The position numbers and the translations under genes are program-made. From DASUPK01 sp963695805 (GTDB lineage Bacteria; Actinomycetota; Thermoleophilia; Solirubrobacterales; 70-9): DNA of 64,000 bases. The DNA is taken from positions 124,001 to 188,000 of the forward strand of contig CAVOHV010000001.1 of assembly GCA_963695805.1 (NCBI GenBank), given 5' to 3'. The notes below the pieces were generated by a model that worked only from the letters and a program-made list of their open reading frames with translations, was not told where the DNA came from and searched no databases. Shown in pieces: positions 57,782 through 64,000 of this stretch (position 1 is its first letter; each line of letters begins with the position of its first letter).

Positions 57782-58214
57782 CTGGCCATGCCTCCATGAA
57801 GTCGGTCTCGACCGCCCAATGCTTGATCTTCTCGGCGAACTCGTCAGGCTCGAGCCCGTTCTCGCCTCGTCTGCCGTTCACCATGAAGTAGATGGACCTG
57901 CCCGGCTGATTGATGAACGGCGGGAAGGAGTTCAACTCCAGCTCGATCCCGGTACTGCGCCGCAGGTTGCCATTGACGAACCACGTCAGCCACTCCATAG
58001 AGAGCCAGGCGTCCGGCGTCGGCCAGGCCAGGTCCGCACGCGGGTCCTCGACTTCCAACCCGAATCCCACATGCCAGCGGTCGGGCGGCTCGCTATGGCC
58101 CTCACCGCCGCCACACGAGCTAGTGGTCTCGATGCCGGGTAGCTCGTTCAGCGTCCGCACCAGCCCGACGATTGGCGGGTCGAACTCGTCGTATGGGAGA
58201 TCGGCCGCGGCCAT
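57774..58214 (-). CDS. Hypothetical phage-type protein
   Basis: 146 residues: LPYDEFDPPIVGLVRTLNEL, PGIETTSSCGGGEGHSEPPD, AWLSMEWLTWFVNGNLRRST, KIKHWAVETDFMEAWPDA. Mixed alpha/beta, no recognised motif. Overlaps its neighbours by 8 bp and 1 bp, so it is translated with the HNH and zinc-ribbon genes. Confidence 0.65.
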   Translation of the reverse strand: MAAADLPYDEFDPPIVGLVRTLNELPGIETTSSCGGGEGHSEPPDRWHVGFGLEVEDPRADLAWPTPDAWLSMEWLTWFVNGNLRRSTGIELELNSFPPFINQPGRSIYFMVNGRRGENGLEPDEFAEKIKHWAVETDFMEAWPDA

Positions 58215-58486
58215 CAGCGGTTCCGCACTCGAAAATTATTTCTCGTGGGTGTAGCGAGCCACCCCGGAGGTCTACAGCGAGGCTCGACGCCCGTCGACCC
58301 TCTCCTTCCCGTCAGCACTCGAAGGTGGCGACCCTGACCGGCGTCGACGCCTTCTTCTCTTGCCGTAACTGCTCCGTGGCGGAGGCGACCATCGGCAATC
58401 GGCTCGCCGCAGGTGTCGCAGGTGAGCACGCCTTCGTAGACCGTTCGCGCCGGCGTAGCGCAGCCGCAGTAGCCGGGCACGTTCAC
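58214..58486 (-). CDS. Zinc-ribbon-like protein
   Basis: 90 residues from ATG 58486, whose ATGA overlaps the DUF3631 stop. Zinc ligands CGCATPARTV and LTCDTCGEPIADG (two Cys pairs). The C-terminal part is basic and low-complexity. Small DNA-binding protein of the operon is the likely role; only 4-bp and 1-bp overlaps to neighbours support it as real. Confidence 0.55.
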   Translation of the reverse strand: MNVPGYCGCATPARTVYEGVLTCDTCGEPIADGRLRHGAVTAREEGVDAGQGRHLRVLTGRRGSTGVEPRCRPPGWLATPTRNNFRVRNR

Positions 58487-59700
58487 GGAATCAGACCCTT
58501 CTCTTCCCGCTCGCGAAAGCGCTTTACGTACTCGTCTTCGCTGATCCGCCCTGATTTCGGTGTCTGAAGTGTTAGGTCCGTTAGATCCCGCTGTTCATGC
58601 GGGTTTGCGCCACTTTCTGAAGTGTTAGGAGCGTCCCCGTCTAACACTTCGGGAACGGCGGGTTTTTGGCTTTCTGGCGCGGTTCTAACACTCCCAACAC
58701 TTGAGACGCCCAAATCGGGGAGGTAGCGGCTCCAGGCGTCCTGGAACCACTCTCGCTCGAAGCCGCGACGGGTCTCGTCGTCGATCCAAACCTGCTTCGG
58801 CTTGATGCCGAAGTCTCGTAGCAGGCCGGCCAGAGCCCGGGCGGTGAGGCCCTTGTCGCCCTTGCCCCAACTCGCCCACGGGCGCTCCGGGTTCTCTTTC
58901 AAGCGCTCCCGGAGGTCGTCGCCAAAGATCCGATCGTCCTCGCCGATGGCTTCATGAATGTCGGCCAGAAGTTGAATCCCCCAGGAGTCGTCCTCGACCT
59001 CGCGGTCGCCGTGCAGCTCGAGCAGCGCGGCCCGGGCGAGCTCGGGCCATTCGCCCCCGGCGAGATCCGCAATCGCAAGCAAGGGCTCGGCGCCGTCCTG
59101 GGCGCGGTCGTCGAGCTCCTCGGGAAGATCCGGCTCGGCGTCGGTGAGCGCCTTCAAGTTGACGTCCGCCCAGCAGGCCGCCTTCTCGTAGAGGACCTCC
59201 GCCTCGGGGCCGACCTTGCGGACGCGAAGGCGGTCGACCGTCTCGCCCCTTGCCCGGCGCCGCAGCTGGATCAGGAAGCAGCGATCGAGCACCGTGTCCG
59301 GCCAGCGGGTCGTCTTAATCCCGCTGAGCACCTTCGGGGAGAAGACGCTGAAGTCGTGAACCTCCTGGGCCTTGCCCTCGCCGACACAACGGGGAACCGT
59401 GGCGCCGCGCCGGTTGCCTGAGTTGAAGATCGCCCGCAGCGGCTCGGTCCTCACATCGCCCCCGGCCCAGAGCGCATCCGCCTCGTCGAGCAGCAGCGCC
59501 GGCAGCTCCTTCTCGATCTTCCGGAATAGGGTCGCCTCAGACGGGGCGCCGTCGATCTTCCACGCGTTCCGGGAGATCAGTTCGAGCACCTCCTCGAGAC
59601 GACTCTTGCCGCAACGCTTCGTCGGGCTGACAATTCCCAGATACGGCGTCGCGTCCGCGGCGGCGATCGCGTGGGAGTGCAGGACCCAGAGCGCGATCAC
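58483..59700 (-). CDS. DUF3631 domain protein (replication module)
   Basis: 405 residues. AAA-like front part YLGIVSPTKRCGKSRLEEVL (P-loop, residues 20-39) and LPALLLDEADALWAGGDVRT (Walker B), then the DUF3631 region ILSGIKTTRWPDTVLDRCFL and GLTARALAGLLRDFGIKPKQ with winged-helix character; acidic tail. DUF3631 proteins act as helicase-like replication proteins in phages, ICEs and plasmids. Overlaps the TOPRIM gene by 4 bp; together they replace a single primase-helicase. Confidence 0.85.
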   Translation of the reverse strand: MIALWVLHSHAIAAADATPYLGIVSPTKRCGKSRLEEVLELISRNAWKIDGAPSEATLFRKIEKELPALLLDEADALWAGGDVRTEPLRAIFNSGNRRGATVPRCVGEGKAQEVHDFSVFSPKVLSGIKTTRWPDTVLDRCFLIQLRRRARGETVDRLRVRKVGPEAEVLYEKAACWADVNLKALTDAEPDLPEELDDRAQDGAEPLLAIADLAGGEWPELARAALLELHGDREVEDDSWGIQLLADIHEAIGEDDRIFGDDLRERLKENPERPWASWGKGDKGLTARALAGLLRDFGIKPKQVWIDDETRRGFEREWFQDAWSRYLPDLGVSSVGSVRTAPESQKPAVPEVLDGDAPNTSESGANPHEQRDLTDLTLQTPKSGRISEDEYVKRFREREEKGLIP

Positions 59701-60446
59701 CCGCGCGATGCGGTGGACGGGAAGACGACGAATCGGCGGATGAACGCCTCTATCTCCTTCAGGAGCTCGGCACCGTCTATCCGCTGAGGGTCGATCCCCT
59801 TGGCGAGCAGATCCCGGGTTCGGTCCGCCCTTTTCTTCCGGTAGCCGCCCGTCTCGGGCTTCAGCTTCAGCTTGGGGGCCGCGCGCGCGGCCGCCAGCGC
59901 GTCCCGGAGCCAGCCCTCGCGGTCCTCCTCACGGAAGAGCCGGCTGGCGAGATCCTCGCCGTCACCGACCTTCACGATGCGCAGCTCGGTGTACTGCTGC
60001 AGCGCTCGGGCGACCCTGTCGGCGGCCTTCCGCCCGGCCTCGTCGCCGTCCATCGCCAGAAAGACCCGACCGGCGCCGGCAAGCTCGGCAGTCAGCCGCT
60101 CGGGCGGGATCGAAGTGCCGGGGATCGCACAAACCGTGAACGGGTCGCCATTGAGTGCGGAGAGCGCCGCCAGGGCATCCGGCTCACCTTCGGTAAGCAA
60201 GACGTCGCCAGCGGCCGCCGGACGTCCCGCCGGGAACCATGGAATCAGCGGCTCGCCGCTCGGCTGCTGCGTTATGCCGGTGGCGAGCACCCGGCGGCGA
60301 ATGAACGTCCCGCCCCTCGGCCGGGTGAACGGATAGAGGATGTCGTCACGATCACCGCGGACCCCGAGCCCATACGCGAGCTCGGGGTCCACTGCGTGTC
60401 GTTCCAGGTACGCCGCGACTGCCGGCGAGAAATCGAGCCGGGCCAC
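59697..60446 (-). CDS. TOPRIM primase-like protein
   Basis: 249 residues. N-terminal part YPFTRPRGGTFIRRRVLATG, then the TOPRIM domain DVLLTEGEPDALAALSALNG (Glu) and RVFLAMDGDEAGRKAADRVA (Asp-x-Asp), with basic tail KLKLKPETGGYRKKRADRTR. No zinc finger is present. Phage/ICE TOPRIM proteins prime DNA synthesis; this is the primase half of the split primase-helicase with the DUF3631 gene downstream. Confidence 0.85.
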   Translation of the reverse strand: MARLDFSPAVAAYLERHAVDPELAYGLGVRGDRDDILYPFTRPRGGTFIRRRVLATGITQQPSGEPLIPWFPAGRPAAAGDVLLTEGEPDALAALSALNGDPFTVCAIPGTSIPPERLTAELAGAGRVFLAMDGDEAGRKAADRVARALQQYTELRIVKVGDGEDLASRLFREEDREGWLRDALAAARAAPKLKLKPETGGYRKKRADRTRDLLAKGIDPQRIDGAELLKEIEAFIRRFVVFPSTASRG

Positions 60447-60449
60447 GGG

Positions 60450-60704
60450 CTACTCGCTGAATGCCGCTCCGCGGCGGGCGAGCAGCGCCAGGAGCTCGGT
60501 GTAGAAAGCGGCCGAGGGACGGACCCGGTACTCGTCGCCAAAGCACAGACGACGTCGTCCTTCCCTCGTGTCCATCTCGAGCGCTAACTGGCTCTCGCCC
60601 CGATTTCTCTCGCAAACCGCCTCCATCCCCTCGACCAAGGTGGCGCCGAAGCGGGCAGCGTTCACCTTGACGAGGACCGGTTGCTCGTTCACTTGTGTCA
60701 TCAC
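60450..60704 (-). CDS. Small mobile-element protein
   Basis: 84 residues: MTQVNEQPVLVKVNAARFGA, TLVEGMEAVCERNRGESQLA, YRVRPSAAFYTELLALLARR. Alpha/beta, no known motif. Overlaps the gene upstream by 4 bp (ATGA) and lies 3 bp before the TOPRIM gene, so it belongs to the same transcript. Confidence 0.6.
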   Translation of the reverse strand: MMTQVNEQPVLVKVNAARFGATLVEGMEAVCERNRGESQLALEMDTREGRRRLCFGDEYRVRPSAAFYTELLALLARRGAAFSE

Positions 60705-61204
60705 GCGGCCTCGCTCTCACTGATCGCCGCGTCGCGCTCATCGCGCTCTACTTCGATGGCCACCTGCGTCTCGGCGTCCTCGTCTGCCGGCAGCGGCTCC
60801 ACCGGCTCGTCATAGGGAATCGCGACAGCCCGGCCGTCATCCTCATAGCGGACCACCGTGTAGCGGTGGGCCTTGGCGGAACCCTCGGGCGGCCCGACGT
60901 ACTTCACTCCGAACTCGTCACCGAGCTCAAGCTTGGCGTTCTCCAGCTTGCGCCGTAGAACGTTGCGGGATGCGTGGATCGCCACCTCGTCGGTGACGAA
61001 CCCTTCCTTCGTCCGGGCCTCGTATTCGTCCGAAATCACGATCGTGTAGATCGGATATGGGCCGAACCCGCCGTCGCGGGAGCCGACGCCGATCAGACTG
61101 CCAAGAACCTTGTCGCCGGGCTCCTCCGTCCAACCGGGAGCAAATGAATCCTCCTGGTCGAGCGGATCATCGCTGTGGTCCTGGGTTGCGTGTAGGGTGT
61201 CCAT
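60701..61204 (-). CDS. Mobile-element protein of unknown function
   Basis: 167 residues from ATG 61204 with AAGGAGGT 12 bp upstream. LGSLIGVGSRDGGFGPYPIY, TIVISDEYEARTKEGFVTDE, VAIHASRNVLRRKLENAKLE and GDEFGVKYVGPPEGSAKAHR: the beta-barrel pattern of small replication-associated proteins (ssDNA-binding-like) in actinobacterial elements, followed by an acidic tail. Overlaps the excisionase-like gene by 38 bp. Confidence 0.65.
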   Translation of the reverse strand: MDTLHATQDHSDDPLDQEDSFAPGWTEEPGDKVLGSLIGVGSRDGGFGPYPIYTIVISDEYEARTKEGFVTDEVAIHASRNVLRRKLENAKLELGDEFGVKYVGPPEGSAKAHRYTVVRYEDDGRAVAIPYDEPVEPLPADEDAETQVAIEVERDERDAAISESEAA

Positions 61205-61448
61205 TGGTCGTAGACACCTCCTTTTCTTGCGGCGCCGTTCCTGCGGCGCCGTTTGTTTGCGGGGAGTCGGTCCCCGCCGCCGTAAGTCCTAGGTGGGCAT
61301 GCAGCGCCGCGCGCCCGATCAGGATGCGCCGGCCGAGCCGCAGCACTCCGGGCAGCTCGTCCCGCTCGATCGCGTCGTAGACGGTGCTCTTGCCGCAGCC
61401 GAGGAGCTCGGCGACCTCGTCGACGCGATAGACGAGCCGCTCAGCCAT
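61167..61448 (-). CDS. Excisionase-like HTH protein
   Basis: 93 residues from ATG 61448. Winged-helix HTH_17/MerR-type: YRVDEVAELLGCGKSTVYDA IERDELPGVLRLGRRILIG (about 5-43), the family that includes phage excisionases (Xis). Disordered polar tail. Overlaps the XRE gene by 8 bp. It would steer the integrase at 62364 from integration to excision; not tested. Confidence 0.8.
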   Translation of the reverse strand: MAERLVYRVDEVAELLGCGKSTVYDAIERDELPGVLRLGRRILIGRAALHAHLGLTAAGTDSPQTNGAAGTAPQEKEVSTTNGHPTRNPGPQR

Positions 61449-61680
61449 GAACCGCCACCCGCTCCGCAATCCGGCGCAAGGTGCGCCCGTAGGCCAACGC
61501 GTGTTTGCCGGTCGGCCGCCGGTCGCCGGCCTCCCAGCGGGAGATAGCGGGCTCGGAGACGCCGGCGAGCTGCGCGACCTCGGCCTGGCTGAGCCCGGAG
61601 AGCTCGCGGATCCGCCGCGCGCGTCCCGAGCGCACCGCCGCCCGGACCTCGATCAGCAAGTCCATGTCGTTCCTCGTCAT
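61441..61680 (-). CDS. XRE-family regulator
   Basis: 79 residues from ATG 61680 (ATG 61665 also possible). Cro/C1-type HTH: RRIRELSGLSQAEVAQLAGV SEPAISRWEAGDRRPTGKHA (about 20-60). First gene of the minus-strand operon, facing the operator-like repeats at 61690-61760. Likely repressor of the element, controlling its own operon and the integrase transcript. Confidence 0.85.
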   Translation of the reverse strand: MTRNDMDLLIEVRAAVRSGRARRIRELSGLSQAEVAQLAGVSEPAISRWEAGDRRPTGKHALAYGRTLRRIAERVAVHG

Positions 61681-61689
61681 GCCCAGAAC

Positions 61690-61760
61690 GATACACTAAC
61701 TTGCCGCCCGGCTAGATCAGTGTACCGTATCGATTCTCGGCGGAGCGATACACCGACTTG
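61690..61760. promoter_or_regulatory. Operator-like repeats between divergent operons
   Basis: GATACACTAACTTG (61690-61703) and GATACACCGACTTG (61747-61760) are a 14-bp near-identical direct repeat, with AGTGTACCGTATC (61720-61732) in inverted orientation between them. TTGACA follows the right copy at 61758-61763. Three related sites in the intergenic region fit binding of the XRE regulator. Confidence 0.55.
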
Positions 61761-61782
61761 ACACATTGCTACCATCCCAGCC

Positions 61783-62364
61783 GTGGACCTCACCCCGTTC
61801 ACCATCCGCCCACTTCCGGAGAGCGGTCTCCGCAAGTTCGTACAGCTCGACGACTTCGCAGTGTGGGAGCACTTCATCGCCGAATCCGAGGCCGAGGGGA
61901 TCGCGCTCGAGATCAAGATCACCGACCGCGGCGAGCCGCGCTGTATCGGTGTCTCGGTCCGCGACGAGGGAGGCGTGAGCAGCGAGGCCCTCCGCCGCGT
62001 GCCGGTTGCGAGGCTCGTCAAAGACGCGTTCACCGTCGCCGCCTCCAAGTACGAGCCGACCGAGAAAGGGGGCAAGCCCATTCATCGCATCGTCGGAACG
62101 ACCGCGGAAGACAGAGCCCGGTTCTATGAGCGTTTCGCCAAGGACGCGCGCCAGCCGCGGTCGGGGTCGCCGCTCACCGACGAGCACCTCGGCCAGGTCG
62201 CCAAGCTCTACCGCGCGGCAGTCGAACGCGGAGACCCACCGACCCAGACGGTCGCCGAGACGATGCACGTCACCCGCCCGACCGCTGGCCGGTGGGTATC
62301 AGAGGCCCGCAAGAGGAAGCTGCTCGGACCAGCGAAGCGCGGCCGTGGGGGGGAGGCGATCTGA
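61783..62364 (+). CDS. HTH protein upstream of integrase
   Basis: 193 residues from GTG 61783. N-terminal two thirds mixed alpha/beta (FTIRPLPESGLRKFVQLDDF; ALEIKITDRGEPRCIGVSVR). C-terminal HTH GDPPTQTVAETMHVTRPTAG RWVSEARKRKLLG (about 145-180), shared by many actinobacterial DNA-binding proteins. The stop overlaps the integrase start by 1 bp (TGATG), so the two are co-translated. Possibly a control or accessory factor for integration. Confidence 0.75.
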   Translation: MDLTPFTIRPLPESGLRKFVQLDDFAVWEHFIAESEAEGIALEIKITDRGEPRCIGVSVRDEGGVSSEALRRVPVARLVKDAFTVAASKYEPTEKGGKPIHRIVGTTAEDRARFYERFAKDARQPRSGSPLTDEHLGQVAKLYRAAVERGDPPTQTVAETMHVTRPTAGRWVSEARKRKLLGPAKRGRGGEAI

Positions 62365-63479
62365 TGCGCGGTCATATTCGAAAGCGCGGCAACACCTACG
62401 CGGTCGTGGTCGACGTCGGCCGCGACGAGAACGGCCGACGCCAACAGAAATGGCACAGCGGCTTCAAGCGCCGCAGGGATGCCGAGCGGGCGCTGGCTGA
62501 GATCCTCGGTCGGCTCGAGTCCGGCAGCTACATCGAGCCGGCCAGGCTTACGTTCGGTGAGTACCTGACCGAGACCTGGCTGCCGTCGATTCGCGCCAGC
62601 GTTCGCCCCTCGACGCTGAGCCGCTACAAGCTCGACGTCGAAAAGAAGCTCGTGCCGAAGCTCGGTGGCGTCCCGTTGCAGCGGCTAACCGGCGCACAGC
62701 TGGACGAGCTCTACGCCGAGCTGCTCGAGCGCGGGCTCTCGCCGAGCTCTGTCCGCCACGTCCATGTAGTCGCCCACCGGGCTCTGCGTGACGCGGTGCG
62801 GAACGACCTGGTGCCGCGGAACGCCGCCGAGGCGGCCACACCGCCGCGAGTGGCGCGTCAGGAGCTATCCGTGTGGAGCGCGGAGCGGGTGAGCGCTTTC
62901 CTTGCCACCGTCGCGGACGATCGCCTCTACGGCGCCTGGTGGCTTCTCAGCACCGCCGGGTTGCGGAGAGGAGAGGTCCTCGGCTTGCGCTGGCAAGACC
63001 TGAACCTCGACACGCGCCGGCTGGCCGTGGCGCGCTCGCTGACGCAGCATGGGAGGAAGCTCGCCTTCACGGAGCCGAAGACAAAGCGCGGGCGCCGCAG
63101 CCTCGCGCTCGACGATCGCACGGTGTCGATCCTCGAAGCCCACCGCCGCCGCCAGCTCGAGGAGCGGCTCGCGCTCGGACTCGGGCGCCCCGGGCTGGAC
63201 GGGCTCATATTCACGGACCCACTGGGCGAGCCGATCAAGCCGGACTCATTCAGCCAGATGTTCGACCGCCAGGTCGCCAAACTCGATCTGCCGCGGATCA
63301 GGCTGCATGACCTTCGACATTCGGCGGCGAGCCTGATGCTGCAGAGTGGCGCCAACGTGAAGACAGTCTCGGAGCGGCTCGGCCACGCGAGCACCGCGTT
63401 CACGATGGACGTCTACGCTGCCAGCGTGCCAGCGCTCGAGGAGGAGACGGCAGCGAAGGTCGCGGCGCTGCTCGACTGA
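62364..63479 (+). CDS. Tyrosine integrase
   Basis: 371 residues. N-terminal AP2-like arm-binding part (MRGHIRKRGNTYAVVVDVGR; GFKRRRDAERALAEILGRLE), SAM-like core-binding domain (LTFGEYLTETWLPSIRASVR, about 60-140), and the catalytic domain: Arg in STAGLRRGEVLGLRWQDLNL, His-x2-Arg in IRLHDLRHSAASLMLQSGAN, GH in VSERLGHASTAFTMDVYAAS with the nucleophile Tyr (about residue 352). Full-length and intact. It ends 83 bp before tRNA-Met(CAT), its presumed attachment site. Confidence 0.95.
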   Translation: MRGHIRKRGNTYAVVVDVGRDENGRRQQKWHSGFKRRRDAERALAEILGRLESGSYIEPARLTFGEYLTETWLPSIRASVRPSTLSRYKLDVEKKLVPKLGGVPLQRLTGAQLDELYAELLERGLSPSSVRHVHVVAHRALRDAVRNDLVPRNAAEAATPPRVARQELSVWSAERVSAFLATVADDRLYGAWWLLSTAGLRRGEVLGLRWQDLNLDTRRLAVARSLTQHGRKLAFTEPKTKRGRRSLALDDRTVSILEAHRRRQLEERLALGLGRPGLDGLIFTDPLGEPIKPDSFSQMFDRQVAKLDLPRIRLHDLRHSAASLMLQSGANVKTVSERLGHASTAFTMDVYAASVPALEEETAAKVAALLD

Positions 63480-63486
63480 GCCCGCG

Positions 63487-63533
63487 CGTTAGCAATCCGT
63501 TTGCAAATCGAGCGTTTGCGCCCCGTGTAGAGG
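63487..63533 (+). other. Candidate right-end arm sites
   Basis: CGTTAGCAATCCGTTTGCA (63487-63505), identical to 10460-10478, then GAGCGTTTGCGCC. Repeated GTTTGC words between integrase and tRNA are typical of integrase arm sites. Confidence 0.5.
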
Positions 63534-63561
63534 GCCGAGATTTGGCTTTGGCATGGGAGTA

Positions 63562-63635
63562 GGGCCGGTAGCTCAGCTGGTCAGAGCAGCGGACTCATAA
63601 TCCGAAGAACGCAGGTTCGAGTCCTGCCCGGCCCA
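63562..63635 (+). tRNA. tRNA-Met (CAT), possibly tRNA-Ile2
   Basis: Full cloverleaf: acceptor GGGCCGG (63562-63568) and CCGGCCC (63628-63634), discriminator A 63635, D arm GTAGCTCAGCTGGTCAGAGC, anticodon loop CTCATAA, T arm GCAGG-TTCGAGT-CCTGC. CAT may be Met or lysidine-modified Ile; not decidable here. Its 5' 40 bases are repeated at 10302. Confidence 0.95.
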
Positions 63636-63636
63636 T

Positions 63637-63661
63637 GAAAGCCCCGCAAAGCGGGGCTTTC
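63637..63661 (+). terminator. Terminator hairpin after tRNA
   Basis: GAAAGCCCCGC, AAA loop, GCGGGGCTTTC: 11-bp perfect stem with T-rich end directly after the tRNA. Confidence 0.85.
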
Positions 63662-63838
63662 AGTTGCTCGCGTTGTCTCCCAGAGACAGTCTCCCCAAGA
63701 GTCCGCTGGTCGGAAGTGGCACCTGTGTGGGGACCCGACATATGGGAACAGAATGCGCGCTTCTGCTTATCGCGCATAGGAGGCGTGAGCGGATCAGATT
63801 GCGTCGCCCCTTCTACGCCGCGCGAGACAGAGCGAGAG

Positions 63839-64000
63839 CTATCGCTTCTTGAGCTTAAGCTTCTTCGTCTGCGTGCTGGAGTCGCCGCCAGTCGGGGTGT
63901 AGGTGATCTTGGGCTTGAGCTTGACCTTGCCGTTCTCGTTCAGCTGCTTTCGCTTCTTCCCTTGGCCCTGATCTTCAGCTTCACCTCGCCGGCCGCGCCG
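63839..64000 (-). CDS. Secreted lysine-rich protein, C-terminal end
   Basis: The last 53 or so codons of a minus-strand gene that enters from the right: KRKQLNENGKVKLKPKITYT, PTGGDSSTQTKKLKLKKR, stop at 63839-63841. The upstream bases (GEVKLKIRAKG) fall in a neighbouring frame, so a one-base slip near 63955 may be present. The pattern is the C-terminal basic Ig-like domain of exported proteins in this lineage. Confidence 0.55.
   Translation of the reverse strand, partial: RRGRRGEAEDQGQGKKRKQLNENGKVKLKPKITYTPTGGDSSTQTKKLKLKKR

Larger units (their letters stand above)
10302..63601 (+). mobile_element. Candidate tRNA-Met-integrated island (53 kb)
   Basis: Bounded by an exact 40-bp direct repeat of the 5' half of tRNA-Met(CAT): 10302-10341 on the left, 63562-63601 on the right inside the intact tRNA. 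A tyrosine integrase ends 83 bp from the right repeat. A 19-bp sequence (CGTTAGCAATCCGTTTGCA) occurs at both ends, 10460-10478 and 63487-63505, as expected for integrase arm sites. Dispersed hairpins, IS elements and frameshifted genes are concentrated inside. No conjugation genes are seen, so if real it is an integrative element carrying a replication/excision module (57-63.5 kb) and a large cargo, or several nested insertions. Boundaries are inferred. Confidence 0.5.

Noticed and set aside
1..64000. Biosynthetic gene cluster because of many SnoaL proteins
   Set aside because: No polyketide synthase, NRPS or other core enzyme is present; SnoaL copies here are a self-propagating family, not tailoring genes.

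Overview
The window is high-GC DNA with actinobacterial gene content and order (dgt-like gene directly followed by dnaG). The many small SnoaL-like/NTF2 proteins starting MSEENVE and ending EAAGLSE, the DUF7144 and SHOCT-type proteins and the secreted lysine-rich proteins suggest a soil actinobacterium of the Thermoleophilia/Solirubrobacterales type. That placement is an inference from gene content, not a phylogeny.

Layout. (1) 1-8.9 kb looks like ordinary chromosome: dgt (partial), dnaG, an HTH-HNH protein, tRNA-Asn, a frameshifted UGT-type glycosyltransferase, a GT2 glycosyltransferase, an SDR, a thioredoxin-like lipoprotein and an Hpt protein. (2) 9-57 kb is accessory DNA. It holds 8 intact SnoaL/NTF2 genes and about a dozen broken ones, about 20 copies of a short hairpin repeat (arms GCTGCTTT/AAAGCAGC; loops GCATGG = H1 or GGACGA = H2), a complete IS110/IS1111-type element and a second right-end remnant, an IS1595 element, a three-gene cytochrome b operon, a block of stress-type genes at 35-46 kb (several frameshifted) ending in a large LuxR-family ATPase regulator, and many small secreted or membrane proteins. 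(3) 57.1-63.5 kb is a compact phage/ICE-like module: HNH nuclease, zinc-ribbon protein, DUF3631 and TOPRIM proteins, excisionase-like and XRE regulators on the minus strand, diverging from an HTH protein and a tyrosine integrase. (4) At 63.56 kb lies an intact tRNA with CAT anticodon plus a terminator.

The 5' half of that tRNA (40 bp, to just past the anticodon) recurs exactly at 10,302-10,341. A 19-bp sequence next to the integrase end also recurs inside the left end. The interval 10.3-63.6 kb may therefore be one large integrated island, or an accretion of islands, that used the anticodon loop of tRNA-Met(CAT) as its attachment site. Three other tRNA fragments, also broken at or next to the anticodon arm (Met-like at 8,969, Pro at 15,210, Arg at 46,579), point to repeated integration.

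The most unusual signal is the SnoaL/hairpin system. Genes share a near-identical start module (hairpin, GATACT 9 nt before ATG, MSEENVE) and end module (EALEAAGLSE plus stop), with H2 and H1 hairpins between units. The start module also sits in front of unrelated genes, a 433-bp unit is duplicated 22.7 kb apart with one mismatch, and the IS110 element is inserted inside an H2 hairpin. This looks like a cassette-like gene family spread by recombination at palindromic repeats, without a visible integron integrase.
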